Source: G963662675 sp963676845 (GTDB taxonomy: Bacteria > Bacteroidota > Bacteroidia > Bacteroidales > Prolixibacteraceae). Taken from it: a stretch of 64,000 nt of DNA. The DNA lies in contig CAXXKK010000008.1 of the NCBI GenBank assembly GCA_963676845.2, forward strand, positions 1-64,000, written 5' to 3'. The translations under genes were made by a program, and so were the position numbers. The notes under the pieces are model-generated. The model did not search any database. It was not told the DNA's origin and saw only the letters and a program-made list of their open reading frames with translations. Shown one piece after another: positions 43,093 to 51,678 of the stretch (the stretch's first letter is position 1; each line of letters begins with the position of its first letter).

Positions 43093-43251
43093 TTATTTAA
43101 CTATTTGCTCTGTATTATTCAATCCAGCATTAAAACCGTCTTTAAAAGCTTGTGTATTATCATTCCAATTGATAACCAGATCAACTAAGAAAATGAAAAG
43201 AATTCCAATAAAGAAAAAAGCAATGTCTCGTTTTTTGATTCTTAATTTCAT
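43093..43251 (-). CDS. Small membrane protein, 52 residues
   Basis: ATG at 43251 (a TTG eight codons earlier is unlikely). Basic start MKLRIKKRD, one membrane segment (about 10-28, IAFFFIGILFIFLVDLVI) and an amphipathic tail DNTQAFKDGFNAGLNNTEQIVK. The N-in topology follows the positive-inside rule. It is followed by the 41-residue membrane-protein gene. No family recognised; small envelope or stress proteins often look like this. Confidence 0.55.
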   Translation of the reverse strand: MKLRIKKRDIAFFFIGILFIFLVDLVINWNDNTQAFKDGFNAGLNNTEQIVK

Positions 43252-43469
43252 AATAGTAGTTTTTGTGTTTAACAATTTGGTTCCTGTCCTTTAAAAGAAT
43301 ACTAATTTTAAAAAACTACTACAATATAACATAATGGATTGTAAGGATAGCAGATATTTTTGTTTAATTCATGAACAGTCCCAAATATTGCATGAACTAC
43401 TATGTTTCTACCTATGAAGTGATGGAAATATAAGTTATAAGTTGACGACTTTTGGATTATCTATTCAAA

Positions 43470-44372
43470 CTATAAAAGCTTCAATTGAGCAGAGTTATCT
43501 GATACATCAAGTTGGTATTTTGCACCCACCATCAACGGTAAATTCTGATCTACATGGCCAACAGGGAAGTTAAAGCAAACCGGAAAATCATATTCTTTAA
43601 CAGCATTTAAAATGATTTCTTCTACAGATTGCCCAAAAGGAGAATCATTGTCCTTCATATCTGTAAACTGACCAACAACCAATCCTTTTAAATGGGCTAG
43701 TTTACCTGATAATTTTAAACTATGCATGATTCTGTCGAGGTGGTAAAGGTATTCTGAAAGGTCTTCAATAAACAGGATTTTGTCATTTGTATCTGGTTCT
43801 ATTGAAGTTCCTAATAAGCTGTAAAGAATGGATAAATTTCCACCAATGATTGGAGCTTCTGATACGCCTTTTCTATTTAATTTTTCTGTGGGGCATTCAA
43901 TTTCCAACTTTTCGCCTTTCAGTATTTTCATTAACGAGAGAAAACTTTCGGATGGTTGGCCTTCATCTAAATAAAAACCGGGCATCGCTCCATGAATACT
44001 GCAAAATCCTTCTTTCTGAAAGAGGGAATGTAACACAGTAATATCGCTAAATCCGACTAACCATTTGGGATTCTTTTTGAATTGAGTAAAATTAATCTGA
44101 TCGGCAATACGAATTGAGCCATAGCCTCCACGGGCACAAATAATGGCTTTACATTTTGGATCATCCAAAGCTTGTTGTAAATCTCTCAGACGTTCCTCAT
44201 CTGTTCCTGCAAATTGAAAATGATTGGTAAAAACATGATCCCCAAACAAAACTTCAAAGCCTTGTTCCTCCAATAAATCAGTGCCAGACAGGATCTTATC
44301 CTTATTTACTTTCCCGGCAGGGGAAACGATTTGGATGCGATCACCTTGTTGTAAAAAGCCTGGAGAAATCAT
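43470..44372 (-). CDS. ldcA: S66 family LD-carboxypeptidase
   Basis: 300 residues, the usual LdcA length. N-terminal domain GDRIQIVSPAGKVNKD (~12) and the nucleophile Ser in CARGGYGSIRIAD (~100); C-terminal domain with the Glu of FIEDLSEYLYHLDR (~203) and the His in FPVGHVDQNLPL (~275), completing the Ser-His-Glu triad. It trims the terminal D-Ala from tetrapeptides during murein recycling in the cytoplasm. No signal peptide. It is 90 bp after the HU-CCDC81/SPOR gene on the same strand, with a terminator between. Confidence 0.9.
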   Translation of the reverse strand: MISPGFLQQGDRIQIVSPAGKVNKDKILSGTDLLEEQGFEVLFGDHVFTNHFQFAGTDEERLRDLQQALDDPKCKAIICARGGYGSIRIADQINFTQFKKNPKWLVGFSDITVLHSLFQKEGFCSIHGAMPGFYLDEGQPSESFLSLMKILKGEKLEIECPTEKLNRKGVSEAPIIGGNLSILYSLLGTSIEPDTNDKILFIEDLSEYLYHLDRIMHSLKLSGKLAHLKGLVVGQFTDMKDNDSPFGQSVEEIILNAVKEYDFPVCFNFPVGHVDQNLPLMVGAKYQLDVSDNSAQLKLL

Positions 44373-44430
44373 AGCTGATTGTTTGGGTGAATATTGTTTG
44401 TTTAAAATTATAACGAATGCATTAAAAACA

Positions 44431-44454
44431 AAAAAACCTCTTTTTACAAAGAGG
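44431..44454 (-). terminator. Terminator of the HU-CCDC81/SPOR gene
   Basis: 7-bp stem CCTCTTT / AAAGAGG with a run of six to seven T on the minus strand, just after the stop. Confidence 0.8.
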
Positions 44455-44462
44455 CTTGATTT

Positions 44463-45419
44463 TTATTTTTTAGCGTAAATCCATACTCCGGCACCATCGT
44501 AGGTTTGCCTGTATTTATCCCTTGCTGCTTTGGCTTCTTCCAGGTTATTAAAACTGTTTACTGAAATGTAATTCAATCCATTAATAACCCCTATGTTTTG
44601 AGCATCATAACCACTGTCAAGTAGTTTTTGCAGAAACACGCTGGCATTTTTTTCATTTTTGAAACTTCCTGCAATAATGTGGTATTTGTTTTCAACTTTA
44701 GAAGTAGCTTCTTCATGAAAAACAGCTGTCTCTACTTTCTTTACTTCTGGAGCAATTTCTTCAGTAACTTCAATGTTTGCTTCTTCAACAATTATTGGTT
44801 TTGGATTCTCGATAACTGTTGTTATGCTAGACATCGGATTTAAGTCTGACTTTTGAGTTGTCAGGCTGTCCTTTTTAGGGACTAAAGCAAGTGCAAGTAG
44901 AACAGGGACAGCAATTAAAACTTTCTTTGCTAAACGCTGACTGAAAACGACATGAGATGTGTTAAATGTCGTTGATTTAGTAGGAATATTACCCGCATGC
45001 TTTTTCTGGAAAAGGCTTTCGTAATGAAAAACCGGAAGTCCGTAAGCATTAAGATTTATATTCTCTTGTAAATGCGGGTTAAAAATCAGGTGTTCAAATT
45101 CGTCATATCGAAGATCACCAATTCCGGGGATGTTTATTTTTTCGCCATCTGTTAACCGATAGTTCAATTCCTGAACCATGGTGTCAACTTTCTTTCTGGC
45201 CTGAATATAACCAATACCTTCCTGACGGGCGACATAGTTAATGAATAACCCATCGTTGAAGTTCAGTTTTTTATTAAAAGTAACTGTCTTTTGAGGAGGT
45301 GTAAACCTGGATTGTTTGTGTCCGGCTGATTTATAATTGGTAACAAAACCACCAAATTCAGGAATGATCACACAATCATTCAAAAGCAATAATTCTTTTA
45401 TATATTTTAATAAATCCAC
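44463..45419 (-). CDS. HU-CCDC81 and SPOR domain protein
   Basis: 318 residues. N-terminal tandem HU-fold domains of the bacterial CCDC81 type (about 1-135: YIKELLLLNDCVIIPEFGGF, then NFNDGLFINYVARQEGIGY), one membrane segment (about 163-178, KKVLIAVPVLLALALVP), an acidic linker, and a C-terminal SPOR domain (about 245-315: YHIIAGSFKNEKNASVFLQK). The SPOR part binds denuded peptidoglycan, so it likely works at the division septum. The only possible start is GTG at 45419; promoter at 45444-45474. Confidence 0.88.
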   Translation of the reverse strand: MDLLKYIKELLLLNDCVIIPEFGGFVTNYKSAGHKQSRFTPPQKTVTFNKKLNFNDGLFINYVARQEGIGYIQARKKVDTMVQELNYRLTDGEKINIPGIGDLRYDEFEHLIFNPHLQENINLNAYGLPVFHYESLFQKKHAGNIPTKSTTFNTSHVVFSQRLAKKVLIAVPVLLALALVPKKDSLTTQKSDLNPMSSITTVIENPKPIIVEEANIEVTEEIAPEVKKVETAVFHEEATSKVENKYHIIAGSFKNEKNASVFLQKLLDSGYDAQNIGVINGLNYISVNSFNNLEEAKAARDKYRQTYDGAGVWIYAKK

Positions 45420-45443
45420 AGGATTAATCTGTTTTGTTTAAAT

Positions 45444-45474
45444 CAAAAATAAGCAAAAAAATAGTGGACAACAA
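45444..45474 (-). promoter_or_regulatory. Promoter of the HU-CCDC81/SPOR gene
   Basis: Minus strand: -33 TTG (45472-45474) and -7 TATTTTTG (45444-45451), 20 bp apart. It supports the GTG start at 45419. Confidence 0.65.
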
Positions 45475-45594
45475 CCTAAATTTTAAACTTCTCTTTTTTA
45501 TTCAAAAGATATCTTTATTGTAATGTATTAGCTAGGAGTGTTTGCTACGAATCTTTATTTTGTATTTTAGCTAAAAATTGAAATCCCAAGAATA

Positions 45595-46620
45595 ATGCAA
45601 AAGATTTTAGTTACTGGTGGAACCGGTTATATTGGATCACATACTGTTGTGGAGTTACAGCAGGCTGGTTACGAGGTGATCATTGTTGATGATCTCTCCA
45701 ATTCAAGTATTGATGTTCTTACTAATATTGAAAAGATAAGTGGTATAAAACCTGAATTTGAGCAATTCTGTTTTGCAGATCAGGCTAAAACCGATGATTT
45801 TTTTAATCGCCATCAAAACATCTCAGCTATTATTCATTTTGCAGCATTTAAAGCTGTTGGTGAATCGGTTGAAAAGCCTCTTCATTACTACCGAAATAAC
45901 CTGGTTTCCTTATTGAATATTTTGGATAACCAGATAAAATATAATATTTCCAATATCGTTTTTTCGTCTTCATGTACTGTTTATGGGCAACCTGATAAGC
46001 TTCCGGTTACTGAAAAAACGCCACGGAAAGACGCGGAATCTCCATATGGGAATACGAAGCGTGTAAACGAAGATATTTTGCAGGATACGATAAAAGCAAA
46101 TCCTCAGATAAAAGGGATTGCTCTCCGCTATTTTAATCCAATTGGAGCGCATCCTTCAGCATTGATTGGAGAATTACCTTTGGGTGTTCCACAAAATCTG
46201 GTGCCATTTATTACGCAAACAGCTGCCGGAATTCGTGATGAGTTGAAAGTCTTTGGTGACGATTACAATACCCCTGACGGATCTGCAGTTCGTGATTATA
46301 TTAACGTGGTTGATTTGGCAAAGGCGCATGTTGTTGCTATTGAACGGTTATTGAATAGTAAAAACAAAACCGGATATGAAATATTTAATCTGGGAACCGG
46401 AACTGGTTTATCGGTATTGGATATTGTGAACGGTTTTGAAAAAGCGACAGGAGAAAAATTAAATTATAAAATCGTTGGGCGTAGAGAAGGGGATGTTGAA
46501 AAAATTTGGGCTGATACTACTTATGCCAATGAAGAGTTGGGATGGGAAGCTGAAACTGGTACCGAAGAAACCTTATTATCTGCCTGGAACTGGGAGAAGA
46601 ATATTCGTGGAATAAAATAA
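45595..46620 (+). CDS. galE: UDP-glucose 4-epimerase
   Basis: 341 residues, the GalE length. Rossmann GGTGYIGSH (~8), the active-site Ser in SSSCTVYG (~124), the catalytic Tyr-Lys of SPYGNTKRVNED (~148), RYFNPIGAHPSALIGE (~177) and DGSAVRDYINVVDLAKAHV (~228). It interconverts UDP-Glc and UDP-Gal for polysaccharide synthesis and the Leloir pathway. Transcribed alone. Confidence 0.95.
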   Translation: MQKILVTGGTGYIGSHTVVELQQAGYEVIIVDDLSNSSIDVLTNIEKISGIKPEFEQFCFADQAKTDDFFNRHQNISAIIHFAAFKAVGESVEKPLHYYRNNLVSLLNILDNQIKYNISNIVFSSSCTVYGQPDKLPVTEKTPRKDAESPYGNTKRVNEDILQDTIKANPQIKGIALRYFNPIGAHPSALIGELPLGVPQNLVPFITQTAAGIRDELKVFGDDYNTPDGSAVRDYINVVDLAKAHVVAIERLLNSKNKTGYEIFNLGTGTGLSVLDIVNGFEKATGEKLNYKIVGRREGDVEKIWADTTYANEELGWEAETGTEETLLSAWNWEKNIRGIK

Positions 46621-46630
46621 TCTAAAAAGA

Positions 46631-46671
46631 AACGATTACATCGGTTCTCAAAGAGCCTGCGTGTAATCGTT
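46631..46671. terminator. Terminator between galE and a convergent gene
   Basis: Perfect 10-bp stem AACGATTACA / TGTAATCGTT with inner CTC/GAG pairing, 11 bp after the galE stop. Confidence 0.8.
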
Positions 46672-46694
46672 CTTTAAATGAAAAACCTATTATT

Positions 46695-47978
46695 TTAGAA
46701 TGGACCTCTGTATCCACCACCTCTTCTCTGCATATCTTCAAGCCTTATATTAACGACATTATTGTATAATGAGCCAAAAGTAAAGGAAATACCAGTTCTT
46801 ATATTGTAAGATTCAGATGTTGCCAGTTGGCGGGAACCTAATAATAAATCATCAGGACGAACTTCTGTTTTTGAGATATTAATATCATCGTTAATGATAG
46901 AATAGCTACCGGATAAATTCCAGGATAATCCTTTCCATATACGAATGTCAATTGAGGCATTTATACCTAAATTATTTTCTTTAAAATTTCGTAAAAAATG
47001 TTGAAATGTAATTGTTGTTGATACTTCGCCCCATTGTTCTTTTGAAACATATCCCAGGGCAAACTTTTCAAAACCGATCTTTTCCTCTGTTTTATCAAAA
47101 ATTGTTTCTTCTTCATATTTACGACCATCTAATCCAATGTAATAAGCCAATCGTAATTGTCTTCGACTTGACATTGCATAAGGGTAAAAATTATACTCAA
47201 TCTCTGGGCTAAATGTGTAGTTCAACTTAAAGTTTTCACGTGTGCTTCTTGAAACTCCACCTTCAATACCAATAGCAAAATGATCTCCCAGACTGTTAAC
47301 TATTTGGGCAATAATTTTACGATCTACGGTCTTATCTGTAATTGAAATCGTATCGTACTTGAAATTCCTCTCATTAGTTTCGCTTTGCATAAAAAGGTCA
47401 TATCTCCATTCCGGGGTTACACGTCCTGCAGAGAATGTACCTTCGAGCGATTTAGAATCACTGGATTCTTCTCCTTCGATATTTCCTCTTACGCTAGTTT
47501 CAAAGACCCAGCTGTCCCATGGATCTTTTTCAACAACATTGCCACCTTGTGGCCTGCTATCTCCAACGAATTCAAATTCAGGATATTCATTGGCAAGTAC
47601 CATGAATGGTAACAGTCCGATTTTTATTACCCGGGTATATCCGTCCCGTATTTCAGTATCTGTTGATTCTCCTGAAGAGAAGTAGCTTAATGTGTCACTT
47701 TTCCCAGCGAATTCATCCAATCCAATAAAGTAGAATTCATACTGACGTCCGGCTCCGGTTTGCTGAATTGTTCCTAGTAAATGCACATTGGCAACATCAC
47801 GGTTTCTTACGTAGTTTACCTGAGGGAACTCTTCACGTAAAAAAGATTCATCGATAAATTCTGCATCCAGAAAAACATCGATTGAGGATGAATTGTCACT
47901 TTCAGTTTGGGCAAAACCAAACATGGGAAGAAAAACAACTATGAACATCAAAAATGAAGAAAGCGTTGATTTTTTCAT
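46695..47978 (-). CDS. Predicted outer-membrane protein of unknown function
   Basis: 427 residues: signal peptide (about 1-23, ending FGFAQ), an N-terminal alpha/beta domain (about 33-130: VFLDAEFIDESFLREEFPQV, YVRNRDVANVHLLGTIQQTG, TRVIKIGLLPFM), then repeated beta strands (WVFETSVRGNIEGEE, WRYDLFMQSETNERN, SYNIRTGISFTFG) to the C-terminus. I have seen this architecture as an uncharacterised Bacteroidetes family. The N-terminal domain resembles the nucleotide- or peptide-handling part of curli-type assembly proteins only vaguely. Function unknown. Last gene after a Cys-rich protein, 50 bp apart. Confidence 0.7.
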   Translation of the reverse strand: MKKSTLSSFLMFIVVFLPMFGFAQTESDNSSSIDVFLDAEFIDESFLREEFPQVNYVRNRDVANVHLLGTIQQTGAGRQYEFYFIGLDEFAGKSDTLSYFSSGESTDTEIRDGYTRVIKIGLLPFMVLANEYPEFEFVGDSRPQGGNVVEKDPWDSWVFETSVRGNIEGEESSDSKSLEGTFSAGRVTPEWRYDLFMQSETNERNFKYDTISITDKTVDRKIIAQIVNSLGDHFAIGIEGGVSRSTRENFKLNYTFSPEIEYNFYPYAMSSRRQLRLAYYIGLDGRKYEEETIFDKTEEKIGFEKFALGYVSKEQWGEVSTTITFQHFLRNFKENNLGINASIDIRIWKGLSWNLSGSYSIINDDINISKTEVRPDDLLLGSRQLATSESYNIRTGISFTFGSLYNNVVNIRLEDMQRRGGGYRGPF

Positions 47979-48028
47979 GATTTATAAGGTTTTTTGTTGA
48001 TATCTGTCCTCTTGGTATTTTATTATTC

Positions 48029-48259
48029 CTACTCTTTTTTCCCTTCAGTACTTTCTACGGGTTTCTTCTTACTGCAGTTTTTCCTGCAAGTATTACTGTG
48101 ATCACAGTATTCATCGGCATCTCTATCCGAGAATTTTCGACAACCATTTATTTGACTATTTTGACCTGTTGGTCTTTGTTCGTTAGCCAGGACAACTCCT
48201 CCTGTAAGAACAACTCCTGCTGATATTGCAGACCGTCTGATAAATTTTCTTCTATCCAT
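48029..48259 (-). CDS. Small Cys-rich protein with Tat-like signal
   Basis: 76 residues. MDRRKFIRRSAISAGVVLTGG is a twin-arginine-type signal (RRKFI) with a hydrophobic stretch to about 24. The mature part holds four Cys in CRKFSDRDADEYCD and TCRKNCSKKK, with an Asp-rich DRDADEYCD resembling Ca-binding DxDxDxxCD loops. Export after folding suggests a cofactor or metal site. It follows the PepSY-TM-like gene by 16 bp. No named family recognised. Confidence 0.7.
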   Translation of the reverse strand: MDRRKFIRRSAISAGVVLTGGVVLANEQRPTGQNSQINGCRKFSDRDADEYCDHSNTCRKNCSKKKPVESTEGKKE

Positions 48260-48275
48260 CTTCTATCTATTTTGA

Positions 48276-48620
48276 TTAACTTAAAAAAAGTATGAGTATG
48301 GGAATTATGGCCCCGATTAATAATTCTAACCCTCCAATGCCTTTCATCCCTTTTTTACCCTTTATCATGAATAATCCTGTAATTACAATTACAACCAGGG
48401 AAAGCACAAAAAAGTCGGAGAAGTAAGTCCAGAGTTCACTGGGATTGTAATGCATATCAACTAATTGTGTTAAAACCGGCAGGTTTGATGCATCAAAGCC
48501 CCAACTGTTAATATGGTTCATCAGAAAACCACTTATCCCATAAACAATAATCATCCCTGTCATTATGTATGATAAATGACGGTGAATGATTCTGAACCAT
48601 TTTCTCCACACTGTATTCAT
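48276..48620 (-). CDS. PepSY-associated TM helix-like membrane protein
   Basis: 114 residues from the ATG at 48620; a GTG seven codons upstream (48641) is less likely. Opening WRKWFRIIHRHLSYIMTGMI is typical of PepSY-associated transmembrane proteins, with His-Arg-His near TM1. Three membrane segments (about 17-35, 66-84, 92-112). Such proteins accompany redox or metal-reduction functions. It forms a two-gene unit with the Cys-rich protein downstream, reading away from the LytS/LytTR pair. A -7 box (TACATTTG, minus, 48686-48693) lies 65 bp upstream. Confidence 0.75.
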   Translation of the reverse strand: MNTVWRKWFRIIHRHLSYIMTGMIIVYGISGFLMNHINSWGFDASNLPVLTQLVDMHYNPSELWTYFSDFFVLSLVVIVITGLFMIKGKKGMKGIGGLELLIGAIIPILILFLS

Positions 48621-48685
48621 TTTATCTTTTTTTAAAACCACTTAATTTAAATTTCCATTGTTATCGTTTAGACTTTGGATTAAGA

Positions 48686-48693
48686 CAAATGTA
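48686..48693 (-). promoter_or_regulatory. -7 box of the PepSY-TM/Cys-rich operon
   Basis: TACATTTG on the minus strand matches TAnnTTTG; no good -33 TTG at 19-21 bp, which suits an activator-dependent promoter. The LytTR-like repeats at 48728 lie about 65 bp upstream of the start point. Confidence 0.45.
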
Positions 48694-48727
48694 TAAGCAA
48701 AGTGACTGAAAAAGACTTGTTTATGGA

Positions 48728-48761
48728 TGAAAGCGAAAAATGCCAATCTGAAGGCGAAAAA
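48728..48761. promoter_or_regulatory. Candidate LytTR operator (direct repeats)
   Basis: TGAAAGCGAAAAA at 48728-48740 and TGAAGGCGAAAAA at 48749-48761: a 13-bp direct repeat with one mismatch, starts exactly 21 bp apart (two helical turns), the spacing seen at LytTR operators. It lies between the divergent PepSY-TM operon and the LytS/LytTR operon. Confidence 0.5.
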
Positions 48762-48837
48762 GATAGTTCTCAAGAATTTGTATTTATATGGTGCGACAGT
48801 TTTGAATCAACTATATTCGTATCAAAAACCTTAAGAG

Positions 48838-49905
48838 ATGAAAGTCAACACGACAAATAAGAAGGTTCTGGTTATTTTAGTTTCCCTCATACTAGGGGTT
48901 CTACTTTCATTTCGTGAGATTGATTTATACTTCTTTACAACATGGAGATATCCCGAAAGTAGTTCCAGTATTCTTTTTTTGGCTTTTTTCACATTTATCT
49001 TTTTCACGAGTCAAAGTCTTGCCTTGTTTTGGACAAATATTCTTTGGAAGAAACAACACACATTTAGAAAGAAGATATTGATAAGCCTGGGTGTTACTTT
49101 CGTATTCATTTTATTCGGAACAATTGTGCTTATTCTTTTCAATGAGAGTTCGCATTTTGTTAATCGAATGTTGAGTGGAAGACACCAGGAATTTATAGAT
49201 TCAATTTTTTCTTTAATCCTTCGAAGCGTTTCAACTTTTATAATTCTCTCTGGAGCAACATGGATTTATTATTTGTTGAATAAAAAGAGGGAGGCCGAAA
49301 AAAAATATGAAGCACTTAAAATTGAAAGCCTGCAAAGTCAGCTGCAAGCCTTAAATAATCAGATTAATCCCCACTTTTTTTTCAATGCCCTTAACTCTTT
49401 ACATTCATTAATCTTGGAAGATCAGAAAGATAAATCTTTAACTTACCTGTCTAATCTTTCAAACATATTCAGGTATATTTTGCAAAGCGAGAAAAAGGGC
49501 TTGGTTAAACTTAAAGATGAGCTTGATTTTCTGGAAATCTATAAAGAAACACTTTTCGTTAAGTATGAGCAGCGTTTAGAGTTTGATATTGATGTTGATA
49601 AAAGGTATCATAATTTTCAAATTCCGGTGCTTTCTCTTCTTCCAATAATAGAAAATGTAAGCAAGCACAATGAGATTAGTAATCAGTTTCCTATGCTTGT
49701 TCGTATTAAAACTGAAGATCTGAAGCTGGTAATAAGAAATAACAAACACGAAAAAATTGATTCGGTAATTTCTGACGGGGTTGGGTTAAGTAATCTGAAC
49801 AAACGATTTAAGTTACTTCTCAATAAAGAAATAGTGATCGAAGATTTGGAATATTTTTATACAGTATCCTTACCTTTAGGTGAAGTCCAGAAATCAGATA
49901 AATAG
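48838..49905 (+). CDS. LytS/YehU-type sensor histidine kinase
   Basis: 355 residues: four N-terminal membrane segments (about 9-27, 40-62, 75-98, 125-147), then a coiled-coil linker and the His_kinase domain (PF06580) with the phospho-acceptor in NPHFFFNALNSLHSLI (~178), the N-box LLPIIENVSKHN (~266) and the G-box SDGVGLSNLNKRF (~312). It probably phosphorylates the LytTR regulator encoded 5 bp downstream. The signal is unknown. Confidence 0.9.
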   Translation: MKVNTTNKKVLVILVSLILGVLLSFREIDLYFFTTWRYPESSSSILFLAFFTFIFFTSQSLALFWTNILWKKQHTFRKKILISLGVTFVFILFGTIVLILFNESSHFVNRMLSGRHQEFIDSIFSLILRSVSTFIILSGATWIYYLLNKKREAEKKYEALKIESLQSQLQALNNQINPHFFFNALNSLHSLILEDQKDKSLTYLSNLSNIFRYILQSEKKGLVKLKDELDFLEIYKETLFVKYEQRLEFDIDVDKRYHNFQIPVLSLLPIIENVSKHNEISNQFPMLVRIKTEDLKLVIRNNKHEKIDSVISDGVGLSNLNKRFKLLLNKEIVIEDLEYFYTVSLPLGEVQKSDK

Positions 49906-49910
49906 TCACA

Positions 49911-50660
49911 ATGAAGGTAATTATTATTGAAGACGAAATAGCTGCGTTTAATAACATCAAAAGGATTTTGAATCAACTGGATCCTAACATTGAAATACTT
50001 GCCAATTTGGATACTGTTTCTGCAAGTGTAAACTGGCTAAAATCAAATCCTTCTCCGGATCTTATTTTTATGGATATACAGCTGGCTGATGGTTCTTCTT
50101 TCAATATTTTTGAACTCATTACGATTGAAGCCCCTGTAATTTTCACAACAGCTTATGATGAATATGCTATTAATGCTTTTAAGGTTAATAGCATTGATTA
50201 TCTCCTTAAGCCGATCACATTTAAGAATGTAAAAAATGCGATGGATAAGCTCAGTCGTGTGAATCATTTAAATCTTGAAAAAGCACTTCGGGAATTAGAT
50301 CTTCATTTCCGTCCGAAAGGATTTAAACAACGAATTTTAGTTCCTTACAAAGATCGAATCCTTCCCATTCCGATAAATGATGTTGCATTCTTTTATAATA
50401 CAGAAGGAATCACTGAGCTTTTCACTATAGAACATAAATCCTATAAATTGGATAAGGCTCTGGAAAAAATTATTCAGGACCTTGATCCTGATAAATTTAT
50501 TCGGGCAAACAGGCAGTTTATTATTTCAAAAGAAAATATAAAGGATATTACCATTTGGTTTGATAATCGACTGTTAATCAACCTGAATATTGAAACGCCC
50601 GAAAAAATATTTGTAAGTAAAAACCGGGCGTCCGATTTTAAAAACTGGTTTGCTTCGTAG
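49911..50660 (+). CDS. LytTR family response regulator
   Basis: 249 residues: receiver domain (about 1-120) with IIEDE (acidic pocket), phospho-acceptor Asp in LIFMDIQLADG (~55), TTAYDEYAINAF (~83) and the Lys of DYLLKPI (~104); LytTR DNA-binding domain (about 140-245: RILVPYKDRILPIPINDV, RANRQFIISKENI). Partner of the kinase 5 bp upstream. The candidate operator upstream of the kinase gene (48728-48761) suggests autoregulation and/or control of the divergent PepSY-TM/Cys-rich operon. Confidence 0.92.
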   Translation: MKVIIIEDEIAAFNNIKRILNQLDPNIEILANLDTVSASVNWLKSNPSPDLIFMDIQLADGSSFNIFELITIEAPVIFTTAYDEYAINAFKVNSIDYLLKPITFKNVKNAMDKLSRVNHLNLEKALRELDLHFRPKGFKQRILVPYKDRILPIPINDVAFFYNTEGITELFTIEHKSYKLDKALEKIIQDLDPDKFIRANRQFIISKENIKDITIWFDNRLLINLNIETPEKIFVSKNRASDFKNWFAS

Positions 50661-50719
50661 TATTCCAATTTGAGTAATTGCATTGGGAAAAGAATACTAA
50701 AATGATTGAATAATACAAC

Positions 50720-50727
50720 TATCTTTG
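50720..50727 (+). promoter_or_regulatory. -7 box of the RluA-family gene
   Basis: TATCTTTG matches the TAnnTTTG consensus, 21 bp upstream of the ATG at 50749. No clear -33 box. Confidence 0.45.
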
Positions 50728-50748
50728 TGGCTGTAATATAAATTGATA

Positions 50749-51663
50749 ATGAAACAGCCAAATCCAGAAAAGAAGAAACGTTCTTTCTCAAAAAAATCAA
50801 ACACCATAAGTTTTCAGGTAACTGAACGTGCTGAGTTGATGAAATTCCTGATAGAAAAGCTTCCTCATAAAAACCGGAACAACATTAAAACTTTGCTTAA
50901 GAAAAAGCAGGTATTGGTTGATGGGTTGGCAATATCTCAGTTTAACCATGTTTTACGTCCCGGGCAAAAAGTCGAATTAAGTAAATCACGTGCTCCGGAA
51001 GGTTTAAAAATGAAAGGTGTTGCTGTTGTTCATGAAGACAATGACCTGATCATTGTTAACAAAAATGCCGGAATTCTTACCATGGCTACAGCCAAAGAAA
51101 AGCGTAATACGGTTTACAGCATGTTGAGCGATTACGTGAAAGTTCAGAATAAAGACAATAAGATATTTATCGTGCATCGCCTTGACCGCGAAACTTCAGG
51201 ATTAATGATGTTTGCGAAGAATGAAAAAATGCAGAAGTTACTTCAGGAGTCGTGGAAAAAAACTATTTCGGAACGTGCGTACCTGGCTGTAATCGATGGG
51301 AAACTGGAACAGCCGGAAGGAACTGTTAAATCGTATTTATTCGAAAGCAGTGTCTTTATTGTATATTCCAGTCAAAACCCCGAAAAAGGGCAATTGGCCA
51401 TTACGCACTATTCAACTTTAAAAAGTAATGATCGTTATTCCTTGTTAAAGATGAATTTGGATACCGGGCGTAAAAATCAAATACGTGTTCACTTAAAAGA
51501 TCTGAATCATCCTATTGTGGGTGATAAAAAGTATGGTTCCACATCAAACCCAATTGGACGTTTAGGTTTACATGCCTGGGTTTTGGCGTTCACCCATCCT
51601 CTTACGAATAAGAAAATGAAATTCGAGACATCCATCCCTGGAAGTTTTCTGAAATTATTTTAA
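50749..51663 (+). CDS. RluA family RNA pseudouridine synthase
   Basis: 304 residues from the ATG at 50749; a TTG two codons earlier is not needed. Basic N-terminus, S4 RNA-binding domain (about 28-90: LPHKNRNNIKTLLKKKQVLV), then the catalytic domain with the Asp of IVHRLDRETSGLMMFAK (~145) and the closing GRKNQIRVHLKDLNHPIVGD-type segment (~240). It isomerises specific uridines in rRNA or tRNA; the target base cannot be read. The HAD gene follows 15 bp downstream. Confidence 0.9.
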   Translation: MKQPNPEKKKRSFSKKSNTISFQVTERAELMKFLIEKLPHKNRNNIKTLLKKKQVLVDGLAISQFNHVLRPGQKVELSKSRAPEGLKMKGVAVVHEDNDLIIVNKNAGILTMATAKEKRNTVYSMLSDYVKVQNKDNKIFIVHRLDRETSGLMMFAKNEKMQKLLQESWKKTISERAYLAVIDGKLEQPEGTVKSYLFESSVFIVYSSQNPEKGQLAITHYSTLKSNDRYSLLKMNLDTGRKNQIRVHLKDLNHPIVGDKKYGSTSNPIGRLGLHAWVLAFTHPLTNKKMKFETSIPGSFLKLF

Positions 51664-51678
51664 AACGCAGCTTCATTC

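Noticed and set aside
47359..47685. 108-codon plus-strand ORF inside the outer-membrane protein gene
   Set aside because: Overlaps a gene with a signal peptide and barrel strands on the other strand; no independent support.
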